NCBI GenBank assembly: GCA_015680685.1
Contig: MNCI01037953.1
Span: 1,803,424-1,867,423, forward strand
DNA length: 64,000 nt
Direction of reading: 5' to 3'
From: Gnetum montanum
Lineage: Eukaryota; Streptophyta; Gnetopsida; Gnetales; Gnetaceae
A model generated the notes under the pieces. That model made no database searches. It was given only the letters and a program-made list of their open reading frames with translations, and was not told the DNA's origin. Shown here piece after piece: positions 11,661 to 23,159 of this stretch. Made by a program: the position numbers and the translations under genes. Position 1 is the stretch's first letter, and each line of letters starts with the position of its first letter.

Positions 11661-12791
11661 GACAAGGAACATATTATGATGGCTTTATTGTTAAAGAGGA
11701 AAGTTGACATTGATGAAGCCTATGATAAGCTCTTGCATAATTTAGTGTTAATGAAGAAATGGTTTGATTGCTAAGAAAGATAAAATTCATTTATAGAAGG
11801 AGACTTCATTTTGTTATGAAAAGTTAATAAGAAAGATAAAGCTAAAACATTTTGGCTACGTTGATTAGATTGTTGATGATTAACCAACAAGTGGTTGAAA
11901 ATACTTTTAAGCTTCTTCATTAGATGGATAGGTGTTGAGCTATCTATTCAATCCTCTTCATCTGAAGCATTATTTTTTACAACCACCTGCTTAGAGCTAC
12001 TTGAGAATGATCAATAGAATTGTAAATATGTACATAGTATGTTTTAACAAATTGGGACTATATGGAAAAGCTAAAGTTGAGCTAGAAAATCCATAAGCAT
12101 ATCATGGCAAGAAAATAAATGCCCACTACAAGAAGGCGATTATTTGCAAGTCCAAAGAAAGTCAACATTAAAGCAAGACCATTTATCCCATACATATCTA
12201 GATGTTGTCCAGAACATACACAGAGGACTTGCTATCAAGTTGTCTCATATGGATCAAATTTTAATCGTCCATTCATATAATGGCTTTTAGATAAGTTCTT
12301 CACTCTTACAAGCATAAGATCAATCCATATTCTTGGGTGGGTGAAATTTCTATAATATTATGACCTTTTACTGAGAGGGAATTATTATGAAGAGAGCAAG
12401 AATTAGGGCTTTAATTATGAAGATTTATTGGTAAATAAGCTTGATAACTAAACTAAAGAAAAGCTTCCAAGCTCAAAGAAAGAATTGAAAGAGAAAGAAA
12501 AGCTAAAGAAAGATGCCAGTTTTGCAAAGCCTAAGGAATACTAGGATTTGGATGAAGGAGAATAGGTTGTGGTACCTACTCATGTTGTAATCACTGTACA
12601 ATGTTACCCAATTCACTAGCTTAGCTTCAATGTGTTTGTTTTCAAAGTTTTAGAACTAGGATTTTTCATTCCTACTAGTCTTAAGCTATAGGAATTTTTT
12701 CCTACACAAAAATATTTCAACTTGTATTTAGCTATATGTGAATGTACATATGTGTGACATGAAAAGGATTTTTTTGTTTGGGGGAAATTTT
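11661..12791 (+). other. T1 3' region with candidate polypurine tract
   Basis: Continues pol C-terminal text briefly (LLKRKVDIDEAYDKLLHN near 11690), then has no sustained frame. At 12777-12788 the sequence TTTGGGGGAAAT precedes a TG at 12792, a typical purine-rich primer and LTR start for Tat/Athila-type elements. Confidence 0.45.
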
Positions 12792-13277
12792 TGGTACAAA
12801 AATTAACCATTAACATGGAATAGCCTTAAAGTATACTTATGGGCTTGATTACTCACATGATGCCATTAAAGGAAAACAAGTTCTAGGATAGTGATAGAGT
12901 AAATGGTTAAAGGAATATTAATGAGAGATTGATGTGAGCTTAAACCATATTTTCAAAAGCATAATTCATGGTAGCATTTGTTCAATATATGAAGTAGAGG
13001 ATAAGTTGCATTTTTTGGATAGAATCTCACAGCATGAACAAACTAGGATTTGAGCTATCAAGTATTTGTTAAGATGAGTTCTAATTGAAAATATTAAGAA
13101 TCAGTTTCATGGTGATAGGAATTAGAGAAAATAGTTGAGTGATAACAAAAATTATCACTTTAAAGAGAAAGAGCACAATTAAAAAAAGGGATTTGCTACA
13201 TCAGCTAGTTAAACAAAAACTTTGGTTTGGTGATGAAGGAAGAAAAGTGGCCTTACTAGATTAAGCTCAATGAATGT
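12792..13277 (+). repeat. T1 3' LTR, first part (left of copy A)
   Basis: Begins with TG after the candidate polypurine tract and runs to the copy A insertion point. The last five bases, AATGT (13273-13277), are the target duplication. The matching start of the 5' LTR is not in the window, so this part rests on position and the PPT. Confidence 0.45.
13273..13277. repeat. Target site duplication of copy A, left (AATGT)
   Basis: AATGT directly precedes the 5' LTR and directly follows the 3' LTR (19580-19584). Confidence 0.85.
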
Positions 13278-14171
13278 TGATGAATCGTGGTTTGCCAAGC
13301 CCTGATATCAAGTACATGATATCAAGTAAAAGATATTAGGTACCCAATATCAAGTACAAGATATCGAGTACCCAATATCTTAGCCTAGATACGATATCAT
13401 ATACATGATATCGTGATTCCTATGTTGGCCTATAAATATAGTACTCAGGTGCATAGGAAGAAGTATTTTGTCGGTAAGTCTTAGGGTAGAGTCTTTTTGT
13501 TAGTTTTTAATTCTTTCCCTAGTGCATGCCTGCAGTGTGATGATTGTAATTGTATGGAACCTTTATTTGAGTGTTATGTACTTGGACACACATGATCAAC
13601 AATAAAGATCGAGATTACTCCATCATTTTAGAATTCACTTAGCTTTTAATTACATTAATTATTAATTTTTGTTTATCATTTTCTTCATTACTATTTCTTT
13701 ATCATCATTTAATATTCATATTATTAAATGCAGAATAAGTATGACTTAATCATGAACATTTAAGTGTAAGTACTTGGTAACCCAGTAGTGTATCTAGAAG
13801 TGCTCAAGTAATATGTTCTTGGTAATCCCAAAAGTGGTACACGAGGTCCAAGATGTGCATGGATGATTAAAGATGGATGCTCATCACATTTAGGCTAGTT
13901 TAGCTTTCACTTTTTATTGCCTATTAGCTTAAGTTAAGATTATTTTCCATCATATCTAGGAGTAACATTAGTTAGGATCCCATCATTCATCTCACTCAGG
14001 ACTAAACCATACGTGATAAAGAAAATACTAGTCCAAGTGGGAAGACAGTGAATTTCGATCAATGTGAAACTATCTAGATACCACAACTAGTCTGTCTGCG
14101 GAGTTCAATCAGATCGTGCGTACACGCTCGTATTTGTATGGTTGAGTGTAGGGGTACATCATCTTTTATCA
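13278..14171 (+). repeat. Copy A 5' LTR (894 bp)
   Basis: Starts TGATGAATCG, ends TTTTATCA. It carries a GATATC array (13304-13412), a TATA box (13431-13440), and downstream R/U5-like text shared with all other LTRs of the family, ending with the GAGTGTAGGGGTACATC block. Confidence 0.9.
13304..13440 (+). promoter_or_regulatory. GATATC palindrome array and TATA box of copy A
   Basis: Eight GATATC-like words (GATATC or one-base variants) stand 14 bp apart for the first six, each followed by an 8-base spacer like AAGTACAT. After a 13-base gap come two more 14 bp apart, then TATAAATATA at 13431. The position upstream of TATA and the even spacing suggest an enhancer bound by a twofold-symmetric factor; that role is inferred. 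Confidence 0.65.
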
Positions 14172-14190
14172 TTGGCACTGTTGTCGAGGA
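14172..14190 (+). other. Primer-binding site, tRNA-Asp type (copy A)
   Basis: TTGGCACTGTTGTCGAGGA directly follows the LTR. It is a decayed match to the complement of the plant tRNA-Asp 3' end (TGGCGCCGTTGCCGGGGA). Copy B keeps a closer match. Confidence 0.75.
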
Positions 14191-14303
14191 TGGTGCTAGT
14201 TATTTAGATTAGTTACATCATCCAAGATTGTTGTAATGAAGCTTGGATGACATATCTTTTGGAAAGAAATTAATTGCAAATAAGTCACACATAATTCATA
14301 GCA

Positions 14304-16630
14304 ATGTCTCTCTTACAAGACTATGATAACGTAACAAATAACAAGGTAATTCATTGGAGAACCAATGAAATCTATGAAGATGAAGACAAAGTTTGGAGTA
14401 CTCAATCTTATGCAAAGTTTGAAGATGAAGACAAAGTTTGAAGACAAAGTTTGGAGGACTCTTATCATCCAACTCTGACACCTCTAGTAAGGATGGGACA
14501 TCCCATAGAATGAGGGGGCTTGTAAGGCCTAGGACCTTCTAAATGGTTAACAAGAATTTATCCATGGATGATTGGGAGAATTACAAAAGTCATGATGAAT
14601 CTTCTAGTTCTTTCTCTTCCTCTACTCCTTCGATGTTAGGTCATGACACGAATGATCATCTCTCAAGGGGTCGACATAAAAATAAAAGCCAAGCCTATGG
14701 GAAAAGTTAGAAACACCAACATGAACGAAGATAACATCATCCCCACTCACAAATTCATAACCTACCTAGTGACGATGAACCCTTGCTGGCCACTAAGAGC
14801 CTAATGCATATACAAGAGGCTATTAGAATATCTTGTAGGAATCACAAGGAAATCCATCTACCCAAGCTTGACTTAAATAAGTTTCTCAAGTTTTCAGGAG
14901 GCTATGATTTAGATCCACAACATCATTTACAAGCCTTCTACAATGCCTGTGCATGGAACTACATTGATAATGGGTGGAAAAAACTTAAGCTCTTTCCTAT
15001 GATAATCGTTGGCCAAGAAAAAGTATGGTATAGGTCTTTAAAACCAAAATCAATTCGACATTGGCCAACAATGGTAGAACTCTTCAATGAAAGATATCAA
15101 ACCTATGCAAGAGTGTCACCCTTGAGGAGACAAACCCAAGAGTGGAAACATGAACCTTTGAACATGGCCTTAGAAAGATATTTTTTATTATTAAACAAAT
15201 GCCTAGGCCATGGGTTCTTTGAGGAGAGGCTAATGTATCACATCATGGATGGGCTTCATAATGAAACAAGGGAGACCCTAGGGATGTATGCCCCAAGTCA
15301 ACTATATAAACTACAAACCCACCAATTCCAAGAGCTTATTAAGTAAGTAGAAAAAGAGGAAGGAGAAATAGCTAAATGGGAGAATGTTGAAAGATGTCAA
15401 TAGGACCAAAATGTCAAAATAGTAAAGGTCTATGATCATGAAGAGGAGAAATCAACTCAGCCTAAGGAGGTGGAATCTCCATCTTTGCCAATACTACAAT
15501 CACTAGATGAAATTAAGGCAAAGATCAATAATATGATGGAATGGGTACATGAAAAATGTGGAGAATATGCCAACATTATTAGAGGTGGAACCATGCCAAA
15601 CCAAGAAATAGGACTAAAAACCACTCGACAATCGGAAAGAAGGGTTGAAGGAAATAAGGATAGGAGCTCAACTACAAATCATACGTATCAATGTGACATT
15701 TTCCTATATGATCATCCCAAATGCCAATGCCCAATATTTTCACATTTACATGAGTGTTAAGGAGAAATGTTACATCCAGATTTTGTACAAAAATACCATG
15801 TTCAACCATAGTGGCAAAACCCGCAGTCGTGGGGGAGGCCATTGTAAAACTAGTCATACCCTTCATACCATCCGAACCCAAGTGCTTATTATGTTCAGCA
15901 TTCTATTTTCCCAACTATGTCAACATACTCTATTTCACCACATTGTTATCATTCTCTTGAGTACTATCAACCCATGTCCTCCCCAACAAGATCACCACCT
16001 CATGTTTCTTGCACTTTTCCTCGCCCTCAATATTTTCATCATTCATCTCCTTCTACATCATCACTAGTTGTGCCATAAGGTTTTACACCATAGCATAAAC
16101 CCATGAACATTACTTGTGCTACTACTGTCAATAGTAGTGGAGGTCCTCCACAATGTCAAAAGCATCCTTTCTTTAGGCATAACCATAGAAAGAGATAGCA
16201 TGGTTCTGAAACCACTGCATCCACCAACTCAGCACAAGTCCAATGTTGTGATGCATCTTCTCTTTCAAACTCAACGCCTCTTGTTACCTTATGTAGGCCA
16301 TCAATCAATACATTAAAAACCATGCGACATAGTGAATATAACAACATGGGGAGACATATTGATCCTTGCATACCATCTTATGGTCACGGGTGCCATAGTG
16401 GGTTAGCCTCTTATCACATGACCACATCTTATAATTTGTTCCACTATGCCTACTTTAATCAAGTTTGTGAACTCCAATTTGGATACATTCCTACCACCAC
16501 ATCAAAAGACACCCAATGGTTTGGATATGACCAAACCCCAATATTTCCAACATGCATGGATCCAAAATTTCCATTTATTAATTCTCGCCATAATCAAAGG
16601 TTCAATCATGGGGAACATCCCCCATTCTAA
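14304..16630 (+). pseudogene. Copy A gag-like ORF (broken)
   Basis: ATG at 14304 (MSLLQDYDN) matches the starts in copies B and C. A Retrotrans_gag domain spans about 14783-15346: GGYDLDPQHHLQAFYNAC, NGWKKLKLFPM, KVWYRSLKP, WPTMVELFNERYQTYARV. A short degenerate zinc-knuckle-like CxxxLYxHxxxxC follows at about 15695-15730, then a Pro/Ser/His-rich tail ending NHGEHPPF* at 16630. Breaks: a duplicated GATGAAGACAAAGTTT unit at about 14380-14460 shifts the frame; TAA at about 15344; TAG at 15401-15403 (shared with B and C); further stops near 15760, 15812 and 15841. If intact it would build the particle. No pol follows. Confidence 0.8.
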
Positions 16631-18076
16631 TAAGAAAAATTAGCATATTTTATTATTTTTCTTTGGCTTTATAATTTTTTTTCTAATTTTTCATCTTTTA
16701 ATTTATTATTTTATCTTTTTGAGGGTGATCTCATCTATGAATAAAATACTCAAGTGATCTACTGGTTGAGGTGTTGTTCTATGTTATTGAGTCACAAGGG
16801 ACTAGTTATTTGGATAGTGAGCCTACACCATCCACCCAACCATTCTATTAATAAAAGGTTCTACTCTGGGTATGATGATATTCTTGTTATCATTAAAACT
16901 TAAAGTAACTTTGTACTCATTATGCCTAGAGCGAAGAGTGATGAACTAAGAGGGAATGAAAAGGGTGTGACATCAAGGGGACTTATGGATTCTCTTTGGT
17001 GACATCCATAGGTGCTATCATGCAGCTTGGTTGTACTAAGATCCTTGTAGATCTAATAAAAAATGGGAGTAATAGTTATGATAAAGGCACTCAATAAAGG
17101 AACTCAACGCTATTTTGGGGGGTTCCATTGGAAAGACATGCATTGATGCTTGAAGGTTGGTGGCTTCTCCAGATCACTTTTGGGAAAGATAAAGTGCAAA
17201 AAGTGGCTAGAAGAAGAAAAAGACAAGAAAAGAGAGAGAGAGAGAAATAAAAGCAAGGGGAAAAATAAGAAATGAAGCAGAAAAGCAAAGACCAAGAAAA
17301 ATGTTCCACAAAAAAATTTGAATCATTCCTCCCTTGCACAAAATGCCAAGTGATTGTACACCTTGTTGTCATGATGCTCTTATGGTTGTCTATCATTGGG
17401 ATGAAACAATGTGATATCACTGATAAGAGGTATGGATTTGGTTTTGATCTTGGAGAAAAAGGCTAATAGTAATTTAATTACACACAACACTTTGGATTCA
17501 TTGTGCCAAGAGTTTGTTACCTCACATCCCGATCTTTGCAATCCCTTCTACGATTCCTCTCATCTCACTATCCAAGTACTTCTAACTTGTGTCTTGTGGG
17601 GCATAGAATTCATACCTTATAATGATGGTTCTTAACATGTGTGTGCTTTGTTGCATAGGTATGGGTTGCATTTAACCCTTCTAGTGCCTATAGCCATCTT
17701 AAGGTGTGGTCATGCAAGGGCATTATAGGTTGGAACCTGCTTTGGGGAGAACCCACTTGTGTGAATTTTGTAATTTGTACTTGTTGCACACCACCACATC
17801 ATTTTATATCCTTCAAGTACTCCCTTGTTAAATCTATTCTTTTCTTTGTCATCATTTTATTGAACGTTCCTCAGAATCATTACATATCCTTTTATGTGTC
17901 ACCTAAATAGATCAGGTTCGACATTAAACTTTTAGGGAAAATTCCTTGAAAAATCTCTAACACTAGAATCACACTAAGTAATGAATTAAAAAATTATTAA
18001 AGGTAATGAGTAAGGTATAAAATAATCAAATTTCTTTAAACAACCTTACTAAAAATCAGTCCTTGTATGATTATAG
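16631..18076 (+). other. Copy A middle untranslated region
   Basis: No sense frame is sustained. Several blocks are conserved with B and C, for example GGGCATTATAGGTTGGAACC (17719) and the 17330-17470 block that carries an antisense ORF. It contains a short GA run (about 17229-17245). Confidence 0.6.
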
Positions 18077-18514
18077 ATGCCCCCTAAAAGAGGATAGTAA
18101 GGAGGACTTTCTCAAGGTACAGCTAAACGCCTGAGAGGAGGAAAAGGCTAAGGACCTCATGTAGAACATGTAGAGTAGGAGGCACAATCATTTAGCATCC
18201 ATCAGGAAACTCCTGTCATTGTACAATCTAGCCAAGTAAAAGGTAAAGAGGTCAGGGCTAGAGCCTATGAAGAGGAAGGTCAGCTGTTTGTGGCATGGTA
18301 CATCAAAGCTAATTAAATGTTCCTGCAACTGTCATGTTCGTGAGATGTTCCAACTCCATCAAACATTGGAACATTAGCATGGATGGCTCATGATCCTTGG
18401 ACAAAATAGGAGAAACTTTAGGTGCTTCTTCAAAGGTATCAATTTCAGAAGCTTGGAGCACAGGACAAAGGAAAGGCACCCATGGAGAAGCCACCACCAC
18501 AAGGAACCACATGA
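18077..18514 (+). pseudogene. Copy A ORF2 remnant (large internal deletion)
   Basis: ATG at 18077 follows TGATTATAG, matching the acceptor-like AG-ATG of B and C. N-terminal text (MPPKRGQ, AKRLRGG, SFSIHQE) aligns with copy C to about 18230. It then jumps to the C-terminal part (ARAYEEEGQLFVAWYIKAN) and ends APMEKPPPQGTT* at 18512-18514, the same terminal residues and TGA as in B and C. About 2.3 kb present in copy C is missing. Several further stops. Function unknown; see copy C. Confidence 0.65.
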
Positions 18515-18689
18515 GTTCCACAAGTTTTGTATTTTTTGTTTGTGTCCAAATTTTTTTAATCCCATAATATAGCATGAAATAGTCCATGGTCATTCAATAA
18601 TCCCATACCTATCCACTATTTGTAATTGAATGAACTTGTTCCTCACTTTGTTTGACTCGAGGATGAGTTTTTATTCAATCGTGGGGGTA

Positions 18690-19579
18690 TGATGAATCAC
18701 GGTTTGCTAGGTGCTGATATCAGGTACATGGTATCAATTATAAGATATTGGGTACCCAATATCAAATACAAGATATCAAGTACCTGATATCTCAGCCTAG
18801 ATACGATATCGTGATTCTTGTGTTGACCTACAAATATAACACTTAGGTGCATGGGGAGAAGTCTTTTGTCAATAAGTCTTAGGGTAGAGTATTTTTGTTA
18901 GTTTTTAGTTACTTTTCAATTATTTCCCTAGTGCATGCCCATACTGTGATGATTGTAATTGTATAGAACCTTTATTCAAGTGTTATGTACTTGGACATGC
19001 ACATGATTGACAATAAAGATCGAGATTACTCAATCATTGCAACATTCGCCTAGCTTTTACTTACATTAATTGTTAATTTTTGCTTATTGTTTTCTTCGTT
19101 ACTATTTATTTATCATCATTTACTAATCCTATTATTAAATGCATGAGTATGACTTAATCATGAACATTTAAGTGTAACTACTTAGTAACCTAGTAGCATA
19201 TCTAGGAGTGCTCAAGTAATATGCGCTTGGTAATCCCAAAAGTAGTACACGAGGTCTAAGATGTGCATGGATGATTAGGGATGAATGCTTATCACACTTA
19301 GGCTAGTTTAGATTTTTCTTTTTATTACCTATTATCTTAATTCAATATTATTTTCCATCATATCTAGGAGAAGCATTAGCTAGGGTCCCATCATTCACCA
19401 AACTCTAGACTAAACCATATGTGACAAAGCAAATACTAGTCTAGGTGCGAAGATAGCGAACAACAATCAATGTGCAACTATCTAAATACCACAACTAGTA
19501 TGTCTACGGAGTTTGACTAGATCGTGCGTACACACTCGTATTCATATGGTTGAGTGTAGGGGCACCTCACCACTTATCA
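18690..19579 (+). repeat. Copy A 3' LTR (890 bp)
   Basis: Starts TGATGAATCACGG after a short G-rich tract (GTGGGGG, 18681-18687, the candidate polypurine primer) and ends CACTTATCA. The GATATC array is at 18716-18810; the TATA box seen in the 5' LTR has become TACAAATATAA here. Confidence 0.9.
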
Positions 19580-20640
19580 AATGTGGAAGTAGAATATATA
19601 ATGGATAAGTGGCTCTATAAAGAAAAGCCTTGATCAATTTTTGCCACGTATGTGCAATGATAAGCTAGTAAAGTTTAGTGTGGGTTATATAAGTTAAAAC
19701 AAGCATAGCTATGCTAAATTAGCTCAAAGGTTTAAAGAATTATTTGTAGAAATCTACTTGTGAGATGGAAAAGTAGCTTTACAAAGTGTTTCTATGGCCA
19801 TGTCAATGGTCATGTGAAGGAGGATCATAAACTCAAAAAAAAATTTATAAATCAGCTTTTCCACATGGGAATCATCTTATGATAACTAAAGGAGTGAAGA
19901 AAAGATTGTACAAAGAACTTCTATGAGCCACATCATCATTTGGTCATGGATAAATGAAAAGAGCTTGTATGCATAACAAAAATTCTATCTTACAAAAAAG
20001 CTTATTTTTGGTTCTACCACATTAGCTTCATTAATGTGACTAAGATTCATAAAGCATAAAAGTTTTGATGAAATTCTCTTTGCCATGTCAATTTGTAAGA
20101 AGAGGTTTGTAGAGCTTTAAAATGGTTCTATTAAATAGCTCCACGACATAAGCCCTCTAGTTAGCATATGTTTATAGAACCAAAATATGGATCTACAAAG
20201 AAATGCTAAAATAGCTAAGTAGATCTACCTCTCCATGTTAGCTCTTAAAAATTCAAAAAGATCATAGAACTTTGGAAACTAATTTTGGAAGGAAACTAAA
20301 ATGACCTTGTCATATCAACATAAAAAGGGAGTTGATAGAGCTGAAGATTATCTCTATAAAATAATTTTATGATAGTAGCTTCTTGTGTGTGGTTCTAGAT
20401 TCCTCGTATTAAAAGGTACTTCTATAAAATAGCTCTTCCACATTATTTTTTGAAGGAAGAGTTGGTTGTTAGAGCCAAATTTCCATTCTATAAACAAACT
20501 GGTCCATAAAAGCTTTTTTCACATCAGCTTTTATAGAGGTTTAATTTGTAGAACTAGAAAGTGATTCTACAAAATGGCTCTAGAAAAAATAAGTTTATAC
20601 TCCATAGTGACATTCTCACTTGTGCTACATAACCTATTAA
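19580..20640 (+). repeat. T1 3' LTR, second part (right of copy A)
   Basis: Begins with the second AATGT. From about 19868 it aligns to 236 onward of the 5' LTR in the same order and orientation, including the hairpin word at about 20546. Alignment is lost at about 20640, where the 5' copy continues with the same style of words and this copy does not; the rest has been deleted or replaced. Confidence 0.65.
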
Positions 20641-21954
20641 AACACCTCAAGGAAAGTTCATGTTGCAAATGAAAGCCCATAGCCAAAATTTTTGTGGTAA
20701 TTTAGTGGAGGTCTAAAGGAAAAAAAATTACCTTATTTGCCCAAAAAAAATCCTATCCTATGGGCTTATGTTGATAGGATTCTAAGCATTTTCAATGTAA
20801 AAAAAGAGATTTGCTATCCACATGCTACAAATTCTATTTATGCTAGCTTGTGGAGGTTAAAAATTGTCCAAAAGTTGAAAATTCCATTTATTGAACTATG
20901 TGGGACAATGTGTGGAATTTACGCTTTGAATTCATATGCTACACATCATAGTCTACATGTGGGATAGTGTGTGGAATTTGGGCTTTGAATTCATATGTTA
21001 CATATCTGAGTCTCACATGTTGTGGTGGCATGTGGGATAGTGTGTGACACTTGGATTTTAAATTCACATGTTGCACTTTGGTCTAGGAACAACTTGTAAT
21101 GCTCCACAACTATAACGAATGCCAGGATAGCATATTTGAAGCCTATTTATATTGAATTAAGCATCATTTATATGATCTCTTGGCAAAAGAATTTGCAACA
21201 AAATTGTAGTCAAGAGATCATGTAGTAGCAACAGAACAACAACTTTTGTAGACTTTTACATCCATTTATCAATGTGTTGAAGACATTTTGGTCATTAATT
21301 GAATAGAAGTTAGAATTGAGGAAATTAATGTTTAATGTAGAAATTGAATCAAGCCAAGATGTGAAATATTATGGGAAAATTATGTTTTACACAAAAAACA
21401 AGGTAGAAGAAACTAAGTTAAATGTAATTTGTAAAATTAGAGCTAAAAGGGTTTTAGGTTCAAGTTTTAGCAAAAGCTTTAATGGCTATTTTATAATGAT
21501 ATAATCAATATAGTTATACTTTAGAAGGAAGGTTTTAGGTTCTTTTTCAATGGGATAAAATGTTTTAGGCCAAACTAATCTTAGTTCATGAATTGGGAAA
21601 AGAAATACTTGGCCAAGATTAAATTAGGCACTGAAAAAGCATATTGGCCAATTGGAAGATCAAAATATAAATTATACTTTTCCTTTTTCATGAGGTAGGA
21701 AGAGTCGATTCTATCCTAATATGAAGCATTAAAAATTGGTTATCTCATCCTCTAAATTGGCTTTAAAATCTTAGTTCGAATTAGAAAATTTTATATAGCC
21801 AACACATAGGATTAAATTTTTATTTGATGATTTAGAATCCTATAGGCAATGATGTCATACATCAAGGTTGGTTTTTCTTGATGAAAAAATTGAAGAAAAG
21901 GAATCTTCAAATTAAGTAATGGCTTTAAGATTTATGACAAATGAAATTGGCTAC
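20641..21954. other. Unassigned A+T-rich sequence with a short minisatellite
   Basis: No gene recognised. Short frames at 20737-20967 and 21316-21504 show no known motif. Three imperfect copies of a 60-75-base unit (TGTGGGAYARTGTGTGGAAYTT ... TTTGAATTCATATG) lie at about 20897-21080. Confidence 0.4.
20897..21080. repeat. Minisatellite, three imperfect units of ~60-75 bp
   Basis: Each unit starts TGTGGGA(C/T)A(A/G)TGTGTG and contains TTGAATTCATATG or a close variant (TAAATTCACATG in the third). Confidence 0.65.
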
Positions 21955-22610
21955 GTGGGTATTTGGCTACTAGAAAAGTCAAACTAGAGAGATGTGTATA
22001 TGGCCTATTTTCTAGCTTGGCTAGAACCTATTTTCCTCATTTTGGCCATAGAGGAATCTAAACCAGAGAAGACCATCTTTGCCCAATTCCAAATTAGCCA
22101 ATTTTCATTTTTCCCATTTCGTCCCTTGCAAAAGTCAAATTCGAGAAAGCACAACTGGCCCATTTCCTAACTTGGTCAAAACCTATTTTCCCCATTTCAA
22201 TCATAGAGGAATTTGAATTGGAGATAGCCATCTTTTCTCCACTTCCAAATTAGCCAAGATCCATTTTCTCCATTTTGGCCCTTGGAAAACTCAAACTGGA
22301 GAAATGTGCACCTAGCCTATTTCCTAACTTGGCCAAACCTATTTTACCCATTTCAGCCATAGAGGAATGTCAAGTGGAGAAAACCATCTTTTCTCCACTT
22401 CAAAATTAGCCAAGATCAATTTTTCCATTTTAGTTGTTGGAAAAGCTAAACTAGAGAAAATCATTCTTGGCCCATTTCATAAATTGGCCAAGTCTCATTT
22501 TTCCCAATTCGGCAATGTAAGAACCTAAACTAGAGAAAATCACACTTGGTCCATTTCAAAAATTGGCCTAGGCCCATGTTTCCTATTTCAATAAAAAATT
22601 TAAAAATGAG
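21955..22610. repeat. ~155-bp tandem array, about four imperfect units
   Basis: The word ATAGAGGAAT recurs at about 22049, 22204 and 22360, i.e. every ~155 bases. Each unit also contains 'CCCATTTCCTAACTTGGCC' and 'CTCCATTTTGGCC'-type words; later units are more diverged. Such arrays are common in LTRs or 3' regions of Ogre/Tat elements, and this may be the LTR or leader of T3, but that is inference. Confidence 0.65.
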
Positions 22611-23159
22611 AAAATGCTTTTTATGTTCAATTTAGAACAAATTTACCCTTACATAAGACCTAAATCTGACCTAAAATACAAATCAAAATTAAAAAAATGA
22701 TAATTATCTGACTTTAAAAAGGGGCCTAACCAATCCACATTAAATGGAAAAGAAAAAACTATTCAAAAGATATTTTCTAGATTTTAAAATTAAACAACCT
22801 AGTCAAAGAAGTTAAGGATTGAAGTACAATGATAAAGGGATTTAAATGAATGAATCTAAAGGCCATTTGAGATATATTGCATTTTGAATCATTCTTAAAG
22901 ACCTATGAGCCATATTACTAACTACCATTACATAGATAACTTCTAAGAGAACTTCTAGCAAACTTTACAGGAATTGTGTAAAGTAGTAAGAATAGAGAGT
23001 AAAGCCAGGAATTCATTAACAATCCAAGTAATTAACAAGGTTGGAAATTCATCATGTTAAAGAAATACATTAGAATGAAGGAAGAAAATAACCTATTATT
23101 TCAAGATGTACCTATTTAAGCACTCATAGAATATTTGTAGAAATACAGTTTGTCTATTT
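22611..23159. other. Leader-like spacer before the T3 ORF1
   Basis: A-rich, without sustained frame or motif. By position relative to the following ORF1 it would correspond to the T1 leader. Confidence 0.3.

Larger units (their letters stand above)
13278..19579 (+). mobile_element. Copy A: complete non-autonomous gag + ORF2 LTR retrotransposon, nested in T1
   Basis: Two direct LTRs (13278-14171 and 18690-19579) start TGATGAATC and end TTATCA. Five-base duplications AATGT flank the element at 13273-13277 and 19580-19584. A PBS follows the 5' LTR, a G-run precedes the 3' LTR. The ~4.5-kb interior holds a gag pseudogene and a truncated ORF2 and no protease, RT or integrase, the pattern of non-autonomous gag-only (TR-GAG-like) elements. 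The LTR pair differ by many substitutions and small indels, so the insertion is not recent. Confidence 0.9.
236..20640 (+). mobile_element. T1: Ogre/Tat-like Ty3/gypsy LTR retrotransposon, decayed, hosting nested copy A
   Basis: Two related non-coding blocks (236-1005 and about 19868-20640) flank an internal region whose reading-frame remnants run ORF1, gag, protease, RNase H-like, RT, RNase H, integrase. This order and the extra ORF1 upstream of gag resemble the Ogre/Tat group of Ty3/gypsy elements. Every domain carries in-frame stops or frameshifts, so the copy is dead. Copy A (13278-19579) sits inside its 3' LTR; removing it joins two LTR pieces. The outer ends are uncertain: the left LTR start lies outside the window or is lost, and the right LTR stops matching at about 20640. 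Confidence 0.75.

Noticed and set aside
13304-13412. GATATC words as P1BS (PHR1) sites
   Set aside because: P1BS is GNATATNC; here the word is GATATC without the extra bases, so the match fails.
17219-17250. GA-rich run as a polypurine tract in copy A
   Set aside because: It lies 1.4 kb from the 3' LTR; the G-run at 18681-18687 abuts the LTR and is shared with copy C.
20737-20967. 76-codon plus frame as a host gene fragment
   Set aside because: Overlaps the minisatellite and has no known motif or intron signals.
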